Shown one piece after another: positions 13,984 to 23,307 of a stretch of 64,000 bases of DNA. The notes beneath the pieces were generated by a model. That model was not told where the DNA came from. It saw nothing but the letters and a program-made list of their open reading frames with translations, and ran no database searches. This DNA is from Fibrobacter sp. UWR3 (GTDB taxonomy: Bacteria > Fibrobacterota > Fibrobacteria > Fibrobacterales > Fibrobacteraceae): contig NZ_FRCW01000007.1 of NCBI RefSeq assembly GCF_900143055.1, forward strand, positions 148,188 through 212,187, given 5' to 3'. The position numbers and the translations under genes are program-made. Position 1 is the stretch's first letter, and the number at the start of each line of letters is the position of its first letter.

Positions 13984-15249
13984 ATGAGTAAATTTGCTTG
14001 TAACGAAAACGGATTGAGCAAAAAGAATCGGCTCCTCTTTGCCCTTGCGGTTGTGGTGTCGCTTTGCTTTGGCTACGGTTACTGCTGGGAACAGGACCTG
14101 ATGCTTAACGTCAACGTGCGCGATGACTATCTTGTTGTCGGTGCCCTTGGCTGGTTTCCTATCCCGAATGTGTATTATAAGGTTCTTGATTATCCGTACG
14201 CACATCGCTATGCGGCAATCGAGAAGGATTTCGAAGAGGATCCGGGGCGTCTCCTTTGGGCGGTCTATTATCCGTTCCCCCGTTATATGTATTCGGCACT
14301 GGTCGCGACGCCGGATAGCGTCTATGTTGATGGCAAAGGCGATTTTCTCAGCATGGAGGGGGAGGGCGACTTGGGCATGATTCCGCCGAAGGATTTGAAA
14401 TTGCCTGCCGAAGGGGATTCGCTTGCTACGCTTTCTCCGAATTCTATGCGAAGGATATGGCGGGGAGATGCCGCTATCGCTCCGCTTTCTGCGTTTGATG
14501 TTATTGTCAGCACATTGATTCGTGTTCGCGAGGCGTATGCTGACAGGTGGGACGCTGACAGGATTACTTTATGCATCGATGGCAGTTTCTTTAGGCGGAA
14601 TAGGTTCCATGAATTGACCCCCTTGATAATTGCGTTGAAGGAAATAGGATTCAAGTACGTCTGGGTCAATGTTTATGAGCTGGATGAAGATTTTCGCCTT
14701 CGCTCGATAAAAATGGCCTATCGGGAAATTTACCGGTTGACCGGTCTCAAACCTTCAATGTCCCTTCCTCGCGGTTTTAGGGTGGCCTCCAGCTCGAGGG
14801 CGATATTTAAGAAATTGGTCGGGATGGAAAAGTCTAAAGAATTCAAAAAGAATATTGACAAGCTGCTTGAGGAAGCAGCTGGTTCGTCAAAAGCCGAAAG
14901 TACTAGGCCATCCGGCAAAGTCTTGATTCCGTCATGGGCCGATGATATCAAGGTGCGTGGCTCCCGTTCCGCCAAAGATGTCCTGGAAATCATGCACCAG
15001 CGAGAGCCAGGATTGCGTCATGTTTACAATAAGTTCTTGAAGAAGAAACCCGGATTCGAAGGCCGCGTTGTCCTGAGACTGGAAATTGCTCCGAGCGGTG
15101 AAGTTCTCCATACAGCCGTCGCATATTCCTCGACCGGTTACAAGGAGTTCGATAATGCGGTCAGTGACTATGTCGGTGGGATACCGTTTGGAGAGGTGGA
15201 GTCCGGAAGCACGAAGGTGACGATCCCGCTCACGTTTTATCAGCGGTGA
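13984..15249 (+). CDS. Envelope protein with AgmX/PglI or TonB-like C-terminal domain
   Basis: The product has 421 residues. A hydrophobic N-terminal signal/anchor (RLLFALAVVVSLCFGYGY) is followed by a roughly 250-residue domain with no recognised family. That domain contains TLCIDGSFFRRN and a predicted strand FKYVWVNVYEL. The last 90 residues (LEIMHQREPGLRHVYNKFL, then GRVVLRLEIAPSGEVLHTAV) match the TonB-like C-terminal domain called AgmX/PglI in gliding and Fibrobacter proteins. It may link inner-membrane energy to an envelope process, which is inference. A TATATATTT box lies 13 nt before the ATG. Confidence 0.6.
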   Translation: MSKFACNENGLSKKNRLLFALAVVVSLCFGYGYCWEQDLMLNVNVRDDYLVVGALGWFPIPNVYYKVLDYPYAHRYAAIEKDFEEDPGRLLWAVYYPFPRYMYSALVATPDSVYVDGKGDFLSMEGEGDLGMIPPKDLKLPAEGDSLATLSPNSMRRIWRGDAAIAPLSAFDVIVSTLIRVREAYADRWDADRITLCIDGSFFRRNRFHELTPLIIALKEIGFKYVWVNVYELDEDFRLRSIKMAYREIYRLTGLKPSMSLPRGFRVASSSRAIFKKLVGMEKSKEFKKNIDKLLEEAAGSSKAESTRPSGKVLIPSWADDIKVRGSRSAKDVLEIMHQREPGLRHVYNKFLKKKPGFEGRVVLRLEIAPSGEVLHTAVAYSSTGYKEFDNAVSDYVGGIPFGEVESGSTKVTIPLTFYQR

Positions 15250-15450
15250 TTCGGGGTGAAATGATTTCCGATTTAGCCAAGTTCAGGCGCTCTAGGATGA
15301 AGGGCTAATGCGCATATCAGGGCGTTGTCCAAACCATTTTTTTTGCTATTTTTTTAGACAATAGAGTTTTAACTTATAGAAAGAAAAAAGTTCTGACAAA
15401 AAAAGATGAATAAGACCAACCCTAGGTAGCAAAGGAGCCGGGAATCACTT

Positions 15451-16134
15451 ATGCAATTGAATTTGAAGTTTCACAAGTTTTTTCCAGAATTAATTATATC
15501 GGCTTTCTTTTTTTCTGCCTGCGGTGATAACGGGAGCGACTCTCAATCCGAAGAGCCTATAATACCTCAAATAGATATACAAACAAATATTGGAACGTTT
15601 ACTGATGAACGAGACTCTCAAGTTTATGAAACAGTACAAATTGGAACGCAAACTTGGATGGCTGAAAACCTTAAATTTTTCGTCAATGATGTAAATAGTG
15701 ATATTCTTTTTAAGTGTTACAATGATGAAGAGGTCAATTGCGAGAAATACGGATTCCTATATACTAGGCCTGCCTTATCTATCTTTCAATTGTGCCCAAA
15801 TGGATGGCATTTACCTTCATTAGACGAATGGAAAATGCTCATAAATCTAGTAGGCGGTGAGCAATTTGCTGGAGCCAACTTAAAATCTAAAGAAGGCTGG
15901 AGTAACGAAGCGGATGGGTTAGACATTGCTGGATTTTCAGTTTTGCCTGCAGGAATCTTTAATCCCCATAGGGGATATTTGGCTATAAACGAGCAATCCA
16001 CTTTTTGGGCTGACGACGAACAAGACGGACTTTATTGCGCAATTAGATTTTATACAAATAATTCAACATACATGTCTTGCCATCATGAGGGTCATTTTGG
16101 CTATTCTGTTCGTTGCATAAAGAATTTTGATTAA
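15451..16134 (+). CDS. FISUMP-domain lipoprotein (AT-rich)
   Basis: This 227-residue lipoprotein (lipobox FFSACG) has one FISUMP domain. The markers are TFTDERDSQVYETVQIGTQT, WMAENLKFF, LCPNGWHLPSLDEW and the terminal SVRCIKN. Codon use is AT-rich compared with the other FISUMP genes here, suggesting recent arrival or weak expression. AAAGGAGCC precedes the ATG. About 200 nt upstream have no recognisable gene. The function of the domain is unknown. Confidence 0.85.
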   Translation: MQLNLKFHKFFPELIISAFFFSACGDNGSDSQSEEPIIPQIDIQTNIGTFTDERDSQVYETVQIGTQTWMAENLKFFVNDVNSDILFKCYNDEEVNCEKYGFLYTRPALSIFQLCPNGWHLPSLDEWKMLINLVGGEQFAGANLKSKEGWSNEADGLDIAGFSVLPAGIFNPHRGYLAINEQSTFWADDEQDGLYCAIRFYTNNSTYMSCHHEGHFGYSVRCIKNFD

Positions 16135-16176
16135 GTTAGGCTCAATAGTATAGATTACTAAAAGTAGAATAATGCC

Positions 16177-16208
16177 AAAAATCCCCCGGCGAGTGCCGAG
16201 GGATTTTT
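16177..16208. terminator. Bidirectional terminator between FISUMP gene and ahcY
   Basis: AAAAATCCC (16177-16185) pairs with GGGATTTTT (16200-16208), and inside it CGGC pairs with GCCG around a GAGT loop. The A-run on one side and T-run on the other allow use by both converging genes. Confidence 0.85.
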
Positions 16209-16274
16209 GCTAAAAGGAGACCCCCGCTCGGAGGCAGGGATGACATGTAAGGCGCGGGGGCGCGACTCTCGCGA

Positions 16275-17735
16275 TTAGTACCTGTAATGATCCGCCTTGT
16301 ACGGGCCTTCCACAGGCACGCCGATGTAGTCGGCCTGGGCCTTGGTGAGGGTCGTCAGGTGGACACCGAGCTTTTCGAGGTGGAGACGTGCGACCTTTTC
16401 GTCGAGGATCTTCGGGAGCGTATAGACGACGCCGCTTTCGTACTTGATGCCGGCGACAGTCTGCTTGCCCTGGGCATTGAGCCAGAGGTCGATCTGAGCG
16501 ATGGTCTGGTTCGTGAAGCTTGCACTCATCACGAAGCTCGGGTGGCCGGTAGCGCAGCCGAGGTTGAGCAAGCGGCCTTCGGCGAGCACGAGGATGCTGT
16601 GGCCGTCGGGGAAAATCCATTCGTCGTACTGCGGCTTGATTTCGTTACGCTTGATGCCCGGAACCTTCTTGAGGCCGGCCATGTCGATTTCGTTGTCGAA
16701 GTGGCCGATGTTACCGACGATGGCGCGGTGCTTCATCTTGCCCATCTGCGCGGCGCTGATGATGCCGGTGTTGCCGGTGGTGGTCACGAAGATGTCGGCC
16801 ATGCTCACGACTTCGTCGAGGGTCTTGACTTCGTAGCCTTCCATGGCGGCCTGGAGTGCGCAAATCGGGTCGATTTCGGTGATGATCACACGGGCGCCCT
16901 GACCGCGGAGGGACTGGGCGCAGCCCTTACCCACGTCGCCGTAGCCGCACACGACTGCAATCTTGCCTGCCATCATCACGTCGGTCGCGCGGTTGATGCC
17001 GTCGATGAGGGAGTGGCGGCAGCCGTAGAGGTTGTCGAACTTGGACTTGGTCACGGAATCGTTCACGTTGATTGCCGGGAACTTGAGGCGGCCGGCCTGG
17101 GCCATCTGGTAAAGGCGATGCACGCCGGTGGTGGTTTCTTCGGAAACGCCGCGGAGAGTTTCGCGGGCGCGGGTCCACTGCTTCGGGTCCTTCTCGAAAA
17201 TCTTACGGCAGGTGGCGAGGAACACGCCCCATTCTTCGCTGTCGGTAGCGGGGTTGAATTCGGGCACCTTGCCGGCGTCTTCGAATTCGGCGCCGCAGGT
17301 CACGAGCATGGTGGCGTCGCCGCCGTCATCCACGATGAGGTCAGCAGTCTTGCCGTCCGGCCACACGAGGGCGCGGGCGGTGTTTTCCCAGTATTCTTCG
17401 AGGGTTTCGCCCTTCCAGGCGAACACGGGCACGCCCTGCGGGTTTTCCACAGTGCCCTTCTTGCCCACCACCACGGCGGCGGCAGCGTTGTCCTGCGTGC
17501 TGAAGATGTTGCAGCTGACCCAGCGCACGTCGGCACCGAGGTCCACCAGCGTTTCAATCAAGATGGCGGTCTGCACCGTCATGTGGAGGCTACCCATAAT
17601 ACGGGCGCCAGCGAGCGGCTTCTTGCCTGCATATTCCTTGCGCAGCGCCATCAGGCCCGGCATTTCGGTTTCGGCGAGGTCGAGTTCCTTGCGGCCTTCC
17701 ACAGCAAGGTTGATATCCTTAATTTTGTATTCCAT
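16275..17735 (-). CDS. ahcY: Adenosylhomocysteinase
   Basis: The product has 486 residues and is S-adenosylhomocysteine hydrolase, which splits SAH to adenosine and homocysteine and so closes the methyl cycle in the cytoplasm. Visible signatures are [30 protein letters not shown], the NAD site [18 protein letters not shown] and a C-terminal Tyr (KADHYRY). The start is ATG 17735 with AAAGGAAAC upstream; an in-frame upstream start at 17768 adds residues not expected in the family. The promoter has an inverted repeat over its -10 box, and three 38-nt palindromes lie further upstream. Confidence 0.95.
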   Translation of the reverse strand: MEYKIKDINLAVEGRKELDLAETEMPGLMALRKEYAGKKPLAGARIMGSLHMTVQTAILIETLVDLGADVRWVSCNIFSTQDNAAAAVVVGKKGTVENPQGVPVFAWKGETLEEYWENTARALVWPDGKTADLIVDDGGDATMLVTCGAEFEDAGKVPEFNPATDSEEWGVFLATCRKIFEKDPKQWTRARETLRGVSEETTTGVHRLYQMAQAGRLKFPAINVNDSVTKSKFDNLYGCRHSLIDGINRATDVMMAGKIAVVCGYGDVGKGCAQSLRGQGARVIITEIDPICALQAAMEGYEVKTLDEVVSMADIFVTTTGNTGIISAAQMGKMKHRAIVGNIGHFDNEIDMAGLKKVPGIKRNEIKPQYDEWIFPDGHSILVLAEGRLLNLGCATGHPSFVMSASFTNQTIAQIDLWLNAQGKQTVAGIKYESGVVYTLPKILDEKVARLHLEKLGVHLTTLTKAQADYIGVPVEGPYKADHYRY

Positions 17736-17801
17736 AATGTTTCCTTTTGGCGCGGGTTTTGCAACCATCTTATAGTGGTTGTCGGTCGCACATCCTTATT
17801 T

Positions 17802-17837
17802 ATGCATAAATATAGTTTTATGCATATTTTACGTCAA
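17802..17837 (-). promoter_or_regulatory. ahcY promoter with ATGCATAAA inverted repeat
   Basis: On the minus strand TTGACG (17837-17832), a 17-nt spacer and TATATT (17814-17809) form a good promoter. A perfect 9-nt inverted repeat ATGCATAAA (17802-17810) and TTTATGCAT (17817-17825) covers the -10 box and part of the spacer, so it is a likely operator. Confidence 0.65.
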
Positions 17838-17884
17838 CGAGAACCGTGCGGAAAGTGTATACGTGCAGGCATTTTTGGGAAAAT

Positions 17885-18112
17885 GGCGGTGAAATTGAAA
17901 TTTTTTTGATGTTTTCACCGCCACTTTGCTATGTTGTGTGTAAAGAAACATGGCGATGGAGGTTACTTTGTAACTTTTGGGCGGTGAAAATCGTTATTTT
18001 TATTGCGTTTCACCGCCGGGCGGCGAGAAAATACTTCTCAAATAGCGACTTTTTATACATATAAAGTAATTTCTGGCGGTGAAATTGGAAACTTTTTGTC
18101 GTTTTCACCGCC
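17885..18112. repeat. Three 38-nt palindromes at exact 95-bp spacing
   Basis: GGCGGTGAAA-N18-TTTCACCGCC occurs at 17885-17922, 17980-18017 and 18075-18112. Each unit is 38 nt with 10-nt arms and an 18-nt centre containing a run of Ts. Starts are exactly 95 bp apart and the 57-nt spacers are unrelated to each other. The set lies upstream of ahcY and downstream of the DUF4153 gene, both on the minus strand. Confidence 0.85.
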
Positions 18113-18154
18113 ATTTTTCAATTTGCCGCATTAATCCGCATCAACCAGCGTCAA

Positions 18155-19999
18155 CTATTCCGTAAACAATATTCCCCGGATGCGTAGCGTCTTGCTGCTT
18201 TTCGACTCTTCTTCCGCATGCAGGTATTTTATCCCGAACGTGGCCCCGTCGGTCTTGATTTGCCTTGTGGAGTCCTGCTTGAGCGTCTGCCTGTCGACGG
18301 TAAAGCTGTAGACGGTCCTGGTTGCGCTTTCGCCTGCCGGGCCTGCGGTGCTGTCGGCGCATGCGTCACTCTCGTCGCTGTTGCAACTGCAGCCGCTGTC
18401 TTCTTTCAGCGAAATCCGGAAGGTGAGCGTGTCGCCCGCGAATTCGAACTCATCGTTGTTGAAGTAATGGTCTATGGCGACGGCGCCCTTCGTGCCGCGG
18501 GGTACCTGGAGCACCGCCTTGTCGGGGTACTCTATGCTGACCTCGAACTGATCGAACGGCTCTGCATCCGTGCTGTCCGAATCCTCGCAACATTCGTCTT
18601 CGGCGAGGTCGTTGGTGAATGCGTAGTCGTATCCTGTGATGGGGAGATATCCGGTGAATTCCGGGTTGTGTGCTTCGGCAAGCTCGAGCATTCGCGAAAC
18701 AAGTAGCTTCGAGTTCTCGTCATCTTTTTTCCGCAGGTCGATAACGAATTTCCGGGCGTCATCCTTGCTGAGCGGGAACTCCGTGTAGCCCGCTTCGGCA
18801 AGGGCTTCCCTGATGCTCCCCATCCAGACGCGCTGCGAAATGCTGTATGCGCTCAGCGGGGTATCGGTGATGACGAAGAAGAGCGCGCAGAATATGACGG
18901 CGATGTAGCGTGACTTGCACTTGATTTTGTCGATGAGGAAGACCGCGATGATGACGTAGAAGTAGATGTTGATGGTCGCGGCGTAGATGCGTTCTGCCGA
19001 GATGCCGTAGTCGCTGATTCTGCGGATAAGGCCGACGGACATCATGGCCACGAGCGGGATGCACGCTGCGGGGAAAACCTTGAGGAGTTTTTTCTCGAAC
19101 GTGTTGCCGGGAGCAAGGCGCGTGGGGTACAGGATGGTGACGAGCGCGAGCATGTACAGCATGAATCCCGAGACGAAATACGATACCATTCCCTGCGGCA
19201 TATCCCACAGCACGATGAACTTGACGATGTAGGCGTAAAAGAGGAGTATGGCGAGCGAAAGTACCGGCACGAAGAGGAACCGGATAGTGCTCGTGGCGAA
19301 CTTGTTCAGCGCGGGTGTTTCGCTGTGGCATTCCTCGATGGCGGGGATGCCGCTGAAGTAGAGTATGGGGAAGACGGCACTTGCGCAGAAGTAGAAGATG
19401 TAGAAATAAACCTTCTCGTCGAATTCATGTTCGAAAAGTGCGCCAAAACAGAAGACGAGCGCTTCTACGGATGCGAGCAGGAGTGCTGTGACGAGCGCGG
19501 CGACAACTAGCGCCTTGAGGTTCTTGAATAGGAAAATCCAGAATGCGTTTTCGTCTTTGTTTTTCCAGAACGGGGCGATAAATATGCCGAGCGTGGCGGT
19601 CACGTACACAAGCGCGGTACTTGCAATAAAGTAATATGTCAGCGTGGAGTAATGTGCCAGCAATGAAAACTGCATCGCAACGCTGGAGGTGATACCGAAG
19701 GCAAGTATAATTGAAAGCGCGAGCCATGCTGCGCCCGAGATTGCCTGCGGCAACTTGCTTTCGTTTTTCAGGGATTCCTGCACGAGCGATGTCGTGAGGG
19801 AAATGAGCATCGCTGCGACAGGGTAGATACCGAGCCACGCGAGGAATCTCATTCCGGCGAGTCTTTCAAAGATTTCTGTATGTTCCGTGTTGTAAACAAG
19901 CGCGAAGAATGTGAAGAAGGCGAGTGCCGATGCGATGGGGAACCGCCTGAACGCGCTCGAAATCTGGCTCGGGTATTTTTTGAAAGCGTCAAGTACCAT
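18155..19999 (-). CDS. DUF4153-like multi-pass membrane protein
   Basis: This 614-residue protein has about ten hydrophobic helices in its first 390 residues (for example YPVAAMLISLTTSLVQE, YYFIASTALVYVTATLGIFI and LFVPVLSLAILLFYAYIV). A soluble C-terminal domain of about 200 residues follows, including an acidic cysteine cluster (DEDECCEDSD-like) and a CSCNSDESDAC stretch. The membrane part fits the DUF4153 family, which has no assigned reaction. A TATATTT box ends 5 nt before the ATG, so the mRNA may be leaderless. The acidic Cys-rich tail looks peculiar to this lineage. Confidence 0.7.
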   Translation of the reverse strand: MVLDAFKKYPSQISSAFRRFPIASALAFFTFFALVYNTEHTEIFERLAGMRFLAWLGIYPVAAMLISLTTSLVQESLKNESKLPQAISGAAWLALSIILAFGITSSVAMQFSLLAHYSTLTYYFIASTALVYVTATLGIFIAPFWKNKDENAFWIFLFKNLKALVVAALVTALLLASVEALVFCFGALFEHEFDEKVYFYIFYFCASAVFPILYFSGIPAIEECHSETPALNKFATSTIRFLFVPVLSLAILLFYAYIVKFIVLWDMPQGMVSYFVSGFMLYMLALVTILYPTRLAPGNTFEKKLLKVFPAACIPLVAMMSVGLIRRISDYGISAERIYAATINIYFYVIIAVFLIDKIKCKSRYIAVIFCALFFVITDTPLSAYSISQRVWMGSIREALAEAGYTEFPLSKDDARKFVIDLRKKDDENSKLLVSRMLELAEAHNPEFTGYLPITGYDYAFTNDLAEDECCEDSDSTDAEPFDQFEVSIEYPDKAVLQVPRGTKGAVAIDHYFNNDEFEFAGDTLTFRISLKEDSGCSCNSDESDACADSTAGPAGESATRTVYSFTVDRQTLKQDSTRQIKTDGATFGIKYLHAEEESKSSKTLRIRGILFTE

Positions 20000-20027
20000 A
20001 TGTTAAATATAATACTGTCGTGACTTT

Positions 20028-20176
20028 GTCATCCCCGCGGAGGCGGGGATCTTCCTTGCAGTTATGAATTTACGGGGGCTAACCGTTCGTCATCCCCGCG
20101 GAGGCGGGGATCTTCCTTGCAGTTATGAATTTACGGGGGCTAACCGTTCGTCATCCCCGCGGAGGCGGGGATCTTC
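20028..20176. repeat. 61-bp tandem repeat of the GTCATCCCCGCGG type (2.5 copies)
   Basis: GTCATCCCCGCGGAGGCGGG starts at 20028, 20089 and 20150, an exact 61-bp period. Each copy includes a CCCCGC/GCGGGG hairpin and a filler containing TTGCAGTTATGAATTTACGG. The last copy is truncated. Confidence 0.9.
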
Positions 20177-20199
20177 CCTTCATATCAGGAATCTTTGTA

Positions 20200-22263
20200 C
20201 TACTTCTTCACGCAGCGCACCGCGAGGAAGGTCTGGTCGGTGAATGCCGTCGGGTCCGTATCGGGGTAGGTATTCCGGTAGGTTTGCGGATTGGTGTAGT
20301 ATCCCCAGAATTCAACTTCGTAGTACCCTACCTTGGCGATAAGTCGTTCTCCTTTTTCGTTGGACTCGTTCATCCATAAGAGGGCGGTGTACCCTTGCCA
20401 GGGTGAATAGGGCTGGTCGGTGTCAATGATTCTTCCGCTCAGTATAAAACTCAGTCCGTAGGTGTCGGGCGCTGAATAACTGCTCCCTGTACCGCCCAGT
20501 TGCGAAATGTTGTGCGGGGTTTCCGGTTGCCTTGTCCCGAGCGTGAGTATGTCGCTGGAATCGGGGAGGTTCCACCCTTCGGGGCATACCTTGGCCGCGA
20601 CGTTCACGCTGTAGTACCTTCCGATATTCTTGCAACTGTCATCGAGGCAGCGTGTTTCCTTCGCGAGTTCGCTTTCGGTAAATCCGGCGTACTTCATGTT
20701 CTCCGCAATCCATGTACGGCCCTTGTATTCTATCGTGTGATAGACGTAGTTGTCGCGCGGGTCCTTGAAACTTCCGTAATCAATTTCGGGGTTAAAGTAG
20801 TATTCCGCCGGATAGTCGGTATGCCATTCGTACGTGGGGCGCCATGTCTTGTTGAAGCAGATGTATTCGGTGAAGTTTGTCCAGACTTTTTCGTTGACGA
20901 TTTTGATGCGTTGGTTGTCGGTATCGCAGGGCCTGTTGTAGAACTCGCTCCATCTCCCGTCCTGGCAAACGTAGTACATGTTCGGATCGTTTTCGCTCTG
21001 TTGCGTCTGCCCGTCGGTAGTGCATTCCGTCTTTGACATTTCGATGTCGTTCTGGTTCGCGTAATCCCAGCCTTCGTCCATGCAGGGGGCGTCAGCATTG
21101 TAGAAGTCGTAACTCCTGCAGAAGTGTTCCTTGCGGCACACATAGGTTTTGGCCGGGTTATTCGGGCTTGTGTACAGTTTACCGTGCTTGTCGCAGGGCA
21201 CGTCGAAGGTTTCTGCATCGATGGTTTCTGCTTCGTACCAGCCCGAGTCGAGACTGCATACAAATGATTTGCTGATGGGCTTGCCCCCGTATAAGATGTA
21301 CTTGCCTTCCCTGTTGCAGGGTTGATTGTACGTGTAGACCTCTTTGTCGGTGGGGATGTCCCAGCCGGTTTTGCGGCATATAAAGCGGATATTCCCGATG
21401 CCGATGGAATCAGTCATGTATTCCCCAATGCGGATGGAATCCTTCAGGTCGGTAGTGCAATAGGGAATGTCAAAGCACTTACGTGCAACGTTGTTCACGA
21501 TGAACTTGGGTACGGGGCGCGAAAAGCCTCCAGCACATCCCTTGGGTGTGTATGCCGTATTGTCGTAGAGGATGTAGTTGGGGAATGCACTTGCCGAATA
21601 TATGGTGGAAACGTCGTTTTTCCGGAATTGAAACAGGTCGCTAAAGTTGCAGTAGTATTTTTTCTCGAGGGTGCCGGTCCTTGCGAATGTTTCTGCCACT
21701 TCCTTGAAGAACTCGGATTTCGTGGTCCCTCCGAAAATGTAGTCAAGCGCATAGTCGATGAACTTTGTATCGACGCCCGGGTGCTCGCGGAGTATGCTGT
21801 CTACGCCGATGACGCCGAGCAGTTCCCACTTGGCGGTGGTATCTGCCGCATCTTTGGACAATCCGCCTTGGGTCAGTACTTCGATGCGGCCCGCAAGGAC
21901 GCTGTCGAGCGTGATGAGGTTCAGCGTGGTGCTTGTCGTGGCGGTGTCTATGCCGCCTATGCCACCGCAGCCGATTCCGCCTATACCGCCGTATTCGCCG
22001 CCAATTAATATGTCGCGTGTGTTGGTGTCGATGATGGCGTAGATGTGCTGTTCAATGGTTTCTGGGTTGTTCGGAGTTTTGCTCGCGGAACTCGAGGATT
22101 CCGGTTCGCCCGGCTCGGGTTCGCCGACGACTTCGCTTGAGGAACTTTCGCCCTGCGCGATGACCGTGTTCTCGTCTTCGGTGGTGCCCGTCACCTTCTC
22201 CGAACAGGAGCAGGCGAAAAACGCAATGAAGCATGCGGGTAGAATTAGCTTAATCTTGCTCAT
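20200..22263 (-). CDS. Large lipoprotein with C-terminal FISUMP domain
   Basis: The product has 687 residues. The lipobox is FFACSC. A Ser/Pro/Glu linker and a Gly-rich IGGEYGGIGGIGCGGIGGI segment precede a Cys-rich middle. The middle repeats short CxxGxW-type units, such as YNQPCNREGKYILYGG and FVCSLDSGWYEAE. A C-terminal FISUMP domain follows (SFKDPRDNYVYHTIEYKGRT, WIAENMKYA, VCPEGWNLPD, LAVRCVKK). The start codon overlaps the end of the upstream TIGR02147 gene by 14 nt, so the pair is translationally coupled. Likely surface-anchored; ligand unknown. Confidence 0.85.
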   Translation of the reverse strand: MSKIKLILPACFIAFFACSCSEKVTGTTEDENTVIAQGESSSSEVVGEPEPGEPESSSSASKTPNNPETIEQHIYAIIDTNTRDILIGGEYGGIGGIGCGGIGGIDTATTSTTLNLITLDSVLAGRIEVLTQGGLSKDAADTTAKWELLGVIGVDSILREHPGVDTKFIDYALDYIFGGTTKSEFFKEVAETFARTGTLEKKYYCNFSDLFQFRKNDVSTIYSASAFPNYILYDNTAYTPKGCAGGFSRPVPKFIVNNVARKCFDIPYCTTDLKDSIRIGEYMTDSIGIGNIRFICRKTGWDIPTDKEVYTYNQPCNREGKYILYGGKPISKSFVCSLDSGWYEAETIDAETFDVPCDKHGKLYTSPNNPAKTYVCRKEHFCRSYDFYNADAPCMDEGWDYANQNDIEMSKTECTTDGQTQQSENDPNMYYVCQDGRWSEFYNRPCDTDNQRIKIVNEKVWTNFTEYICFNKTWRPTYEWHTDYPAEYYFNPEIDYGSFKDPRDNYVYHTIEYKGRTWIAENMKYAGFTESELAKETRCLDDSCKNIGRYYSVNVAAKVCPEGWNLPDSSDILTLGTRQPETPHNISQLGGTGSSYSAPDTYGLSFILSGRIIDTDQPYSPWQGYTALLWMNESNEKGERLIAKVGYYEVEFWGYYTNPQTYRNTYPDTDPTAFTDQTFLAVRCVKK

Positions 22264-23107
22264 TGCTTGTCTCCTTTTTTACAACCCTATTATTTACTTT
22301 GTCCGAAAGCGGGAAAAGCTGCAGGTTCACGCGATACACCTGGTTGATGTTCTCGCATTCGCGCGCGATGTCGATAATTTTTTTGCGGCAGTCGTTTATC
22401 GTTTCTACGATTCGGGCGTAGGCGGCCTCGTCGATTCCCATGGTGACGCCCGTAATGTTGCGCTCCTCGGGGCTATCCGTGTCGATGGATTGCATGGCGA
22501 GGCCCGCCATTTCGCGGTTCATGGACCGGATGGCGAGCGGGATGGCCTCTTTCGAGCCCTTCACGGATTTTTCCGTCTGCTCGTAGGTTCCCTTGCCCGT
22601 CTTTACGAGAAACCCCGCCTTCACCAGGAACTGGAGCGCATCCTGCACGTCGAGTGCCGATGTCTTGTTCCTGATGCTCGCTGCGATTTCGCCCGGTGCC
22701 GCTCCTGGCATTATCGGGGCGAGTTCGCGCACGATGGGGCAGGCGGGCGTTTCGTAGTAGTGGAAGGCTTCGGCATCGACGATGCGTATCTTGTTGAGCC
22801 TGGCCTCCTGTTCGAGTTCGCGAAGTGCCGCCTCCTTCTCCGCGGCACTTTTCGCGTTCCCGAATTTTACGAGCAGCCCGAAATAGGTGTAGTCGAACCC
22901 CTCTAACCCCATGGCTCGCGCAACCTTCGCTATTCCGGGCTTGCTCAGGCGCGTCCCCCCGTCGCAAACCAGCTTGAGGTATGTCGGTGAGACAAAACCG
23001 GCGAGGCTTGCGAATTCGCGCCATGTGAAATAAGAAACCCTCTTGCGCTCCTCGTAGAAGTCGCGCATGTAGGTACGGTAGTCACTGTACTCGGTTATTG
23101 GCTTCAT
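22250..23107 (-). CDS. TIGR02147-family protein coupled to a lipoprotein
   Basis: The product has 285 residues. It opens MKPITEYSDYRTYMRDFYEE, continues with SYFTWREFASLAGFVSPTYLK (helix-turn-helix-like) and ends with VYRVNLQLFPLSDKV. These are hallmarks of TIGR02147, a paralogous family built on F. succinogenes proteins. The family's function is not established; the N-terminal helices suggest DNA binding. It overlaps the start of the downstream FISUMP lipoprotein gene, implying cotranscription. The start at 23107 is chosen because upstream codons are AT-rich and unlike the family. Confidence 0.85.
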   Translation of the reverse strand: MKPITEYSDYRTYMRDFYEERKRVSYFTWREFASLAGFVSPTYLKLVCDGGTRLSKPGIAKVARAMGLEGFDYTYFGLLVKFGNAKSAAEKEAALRELEQEARLNKIRIVDAEAFHYYETPACPIVRELAPIMPGAAPGEIAASIRNKTSALDVQDALQFLVKAGFLVKTGKGTYEQTEKSVKGSKEAIPLAIRSMNREMAGLAMQSIDTDSPEERNITGVTMGIDEAAYARIVETINDCRKKIIDIARECENINQVYRVNLQLFPLSDKVNNRVVKKETSNEQD

Positions 23108-23295
23108 GTGAGTAAAAATAATACAAATTAGGCGAAAAAGCAACAAAAAAACGCAATTTTTATAAAAATAATTTGTGTTTTGAAAAATATGATACAAGAT
23201 GCAACGTATATGATACGCGGGTGTATTATATGCGGGCCGGGGGCGTGTTGCGGGGTTGCGCTCGGGTCGCGTTGCGGGTTGCGATTAAAAAAATG

Positions 23296-23302
23296 TATCT
23301 TT
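23296..23302 (+). promoter_or_regulatory. TATCTTT box 5 nt before ATG 23308
   Basis: TATCTTT, then ACTGC, then ATG, with no Shine-Dalgarno. The arrangement matches that at 11347, 47806-47800 and 55176. Confidence 0.5.
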
Positions 23303-23307
23303 ACTGC

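Noticed and set aside
17736..17838. SAM or SAH riboswitch before ahcY
   Set aside because: No matching conserved core; a promoter with an inverted repeat explains the sequence.
16287..17909. 540-codon plus-strand frame opposite ahcY
   Set aside because: An antisense shadow of the well-conserved adenosylhomocysteinase gene.
17885..18112. CRISPR array
   Set aside because: Only three units, palindromic with a variable centre, 57-nt spacers and no cas genes.
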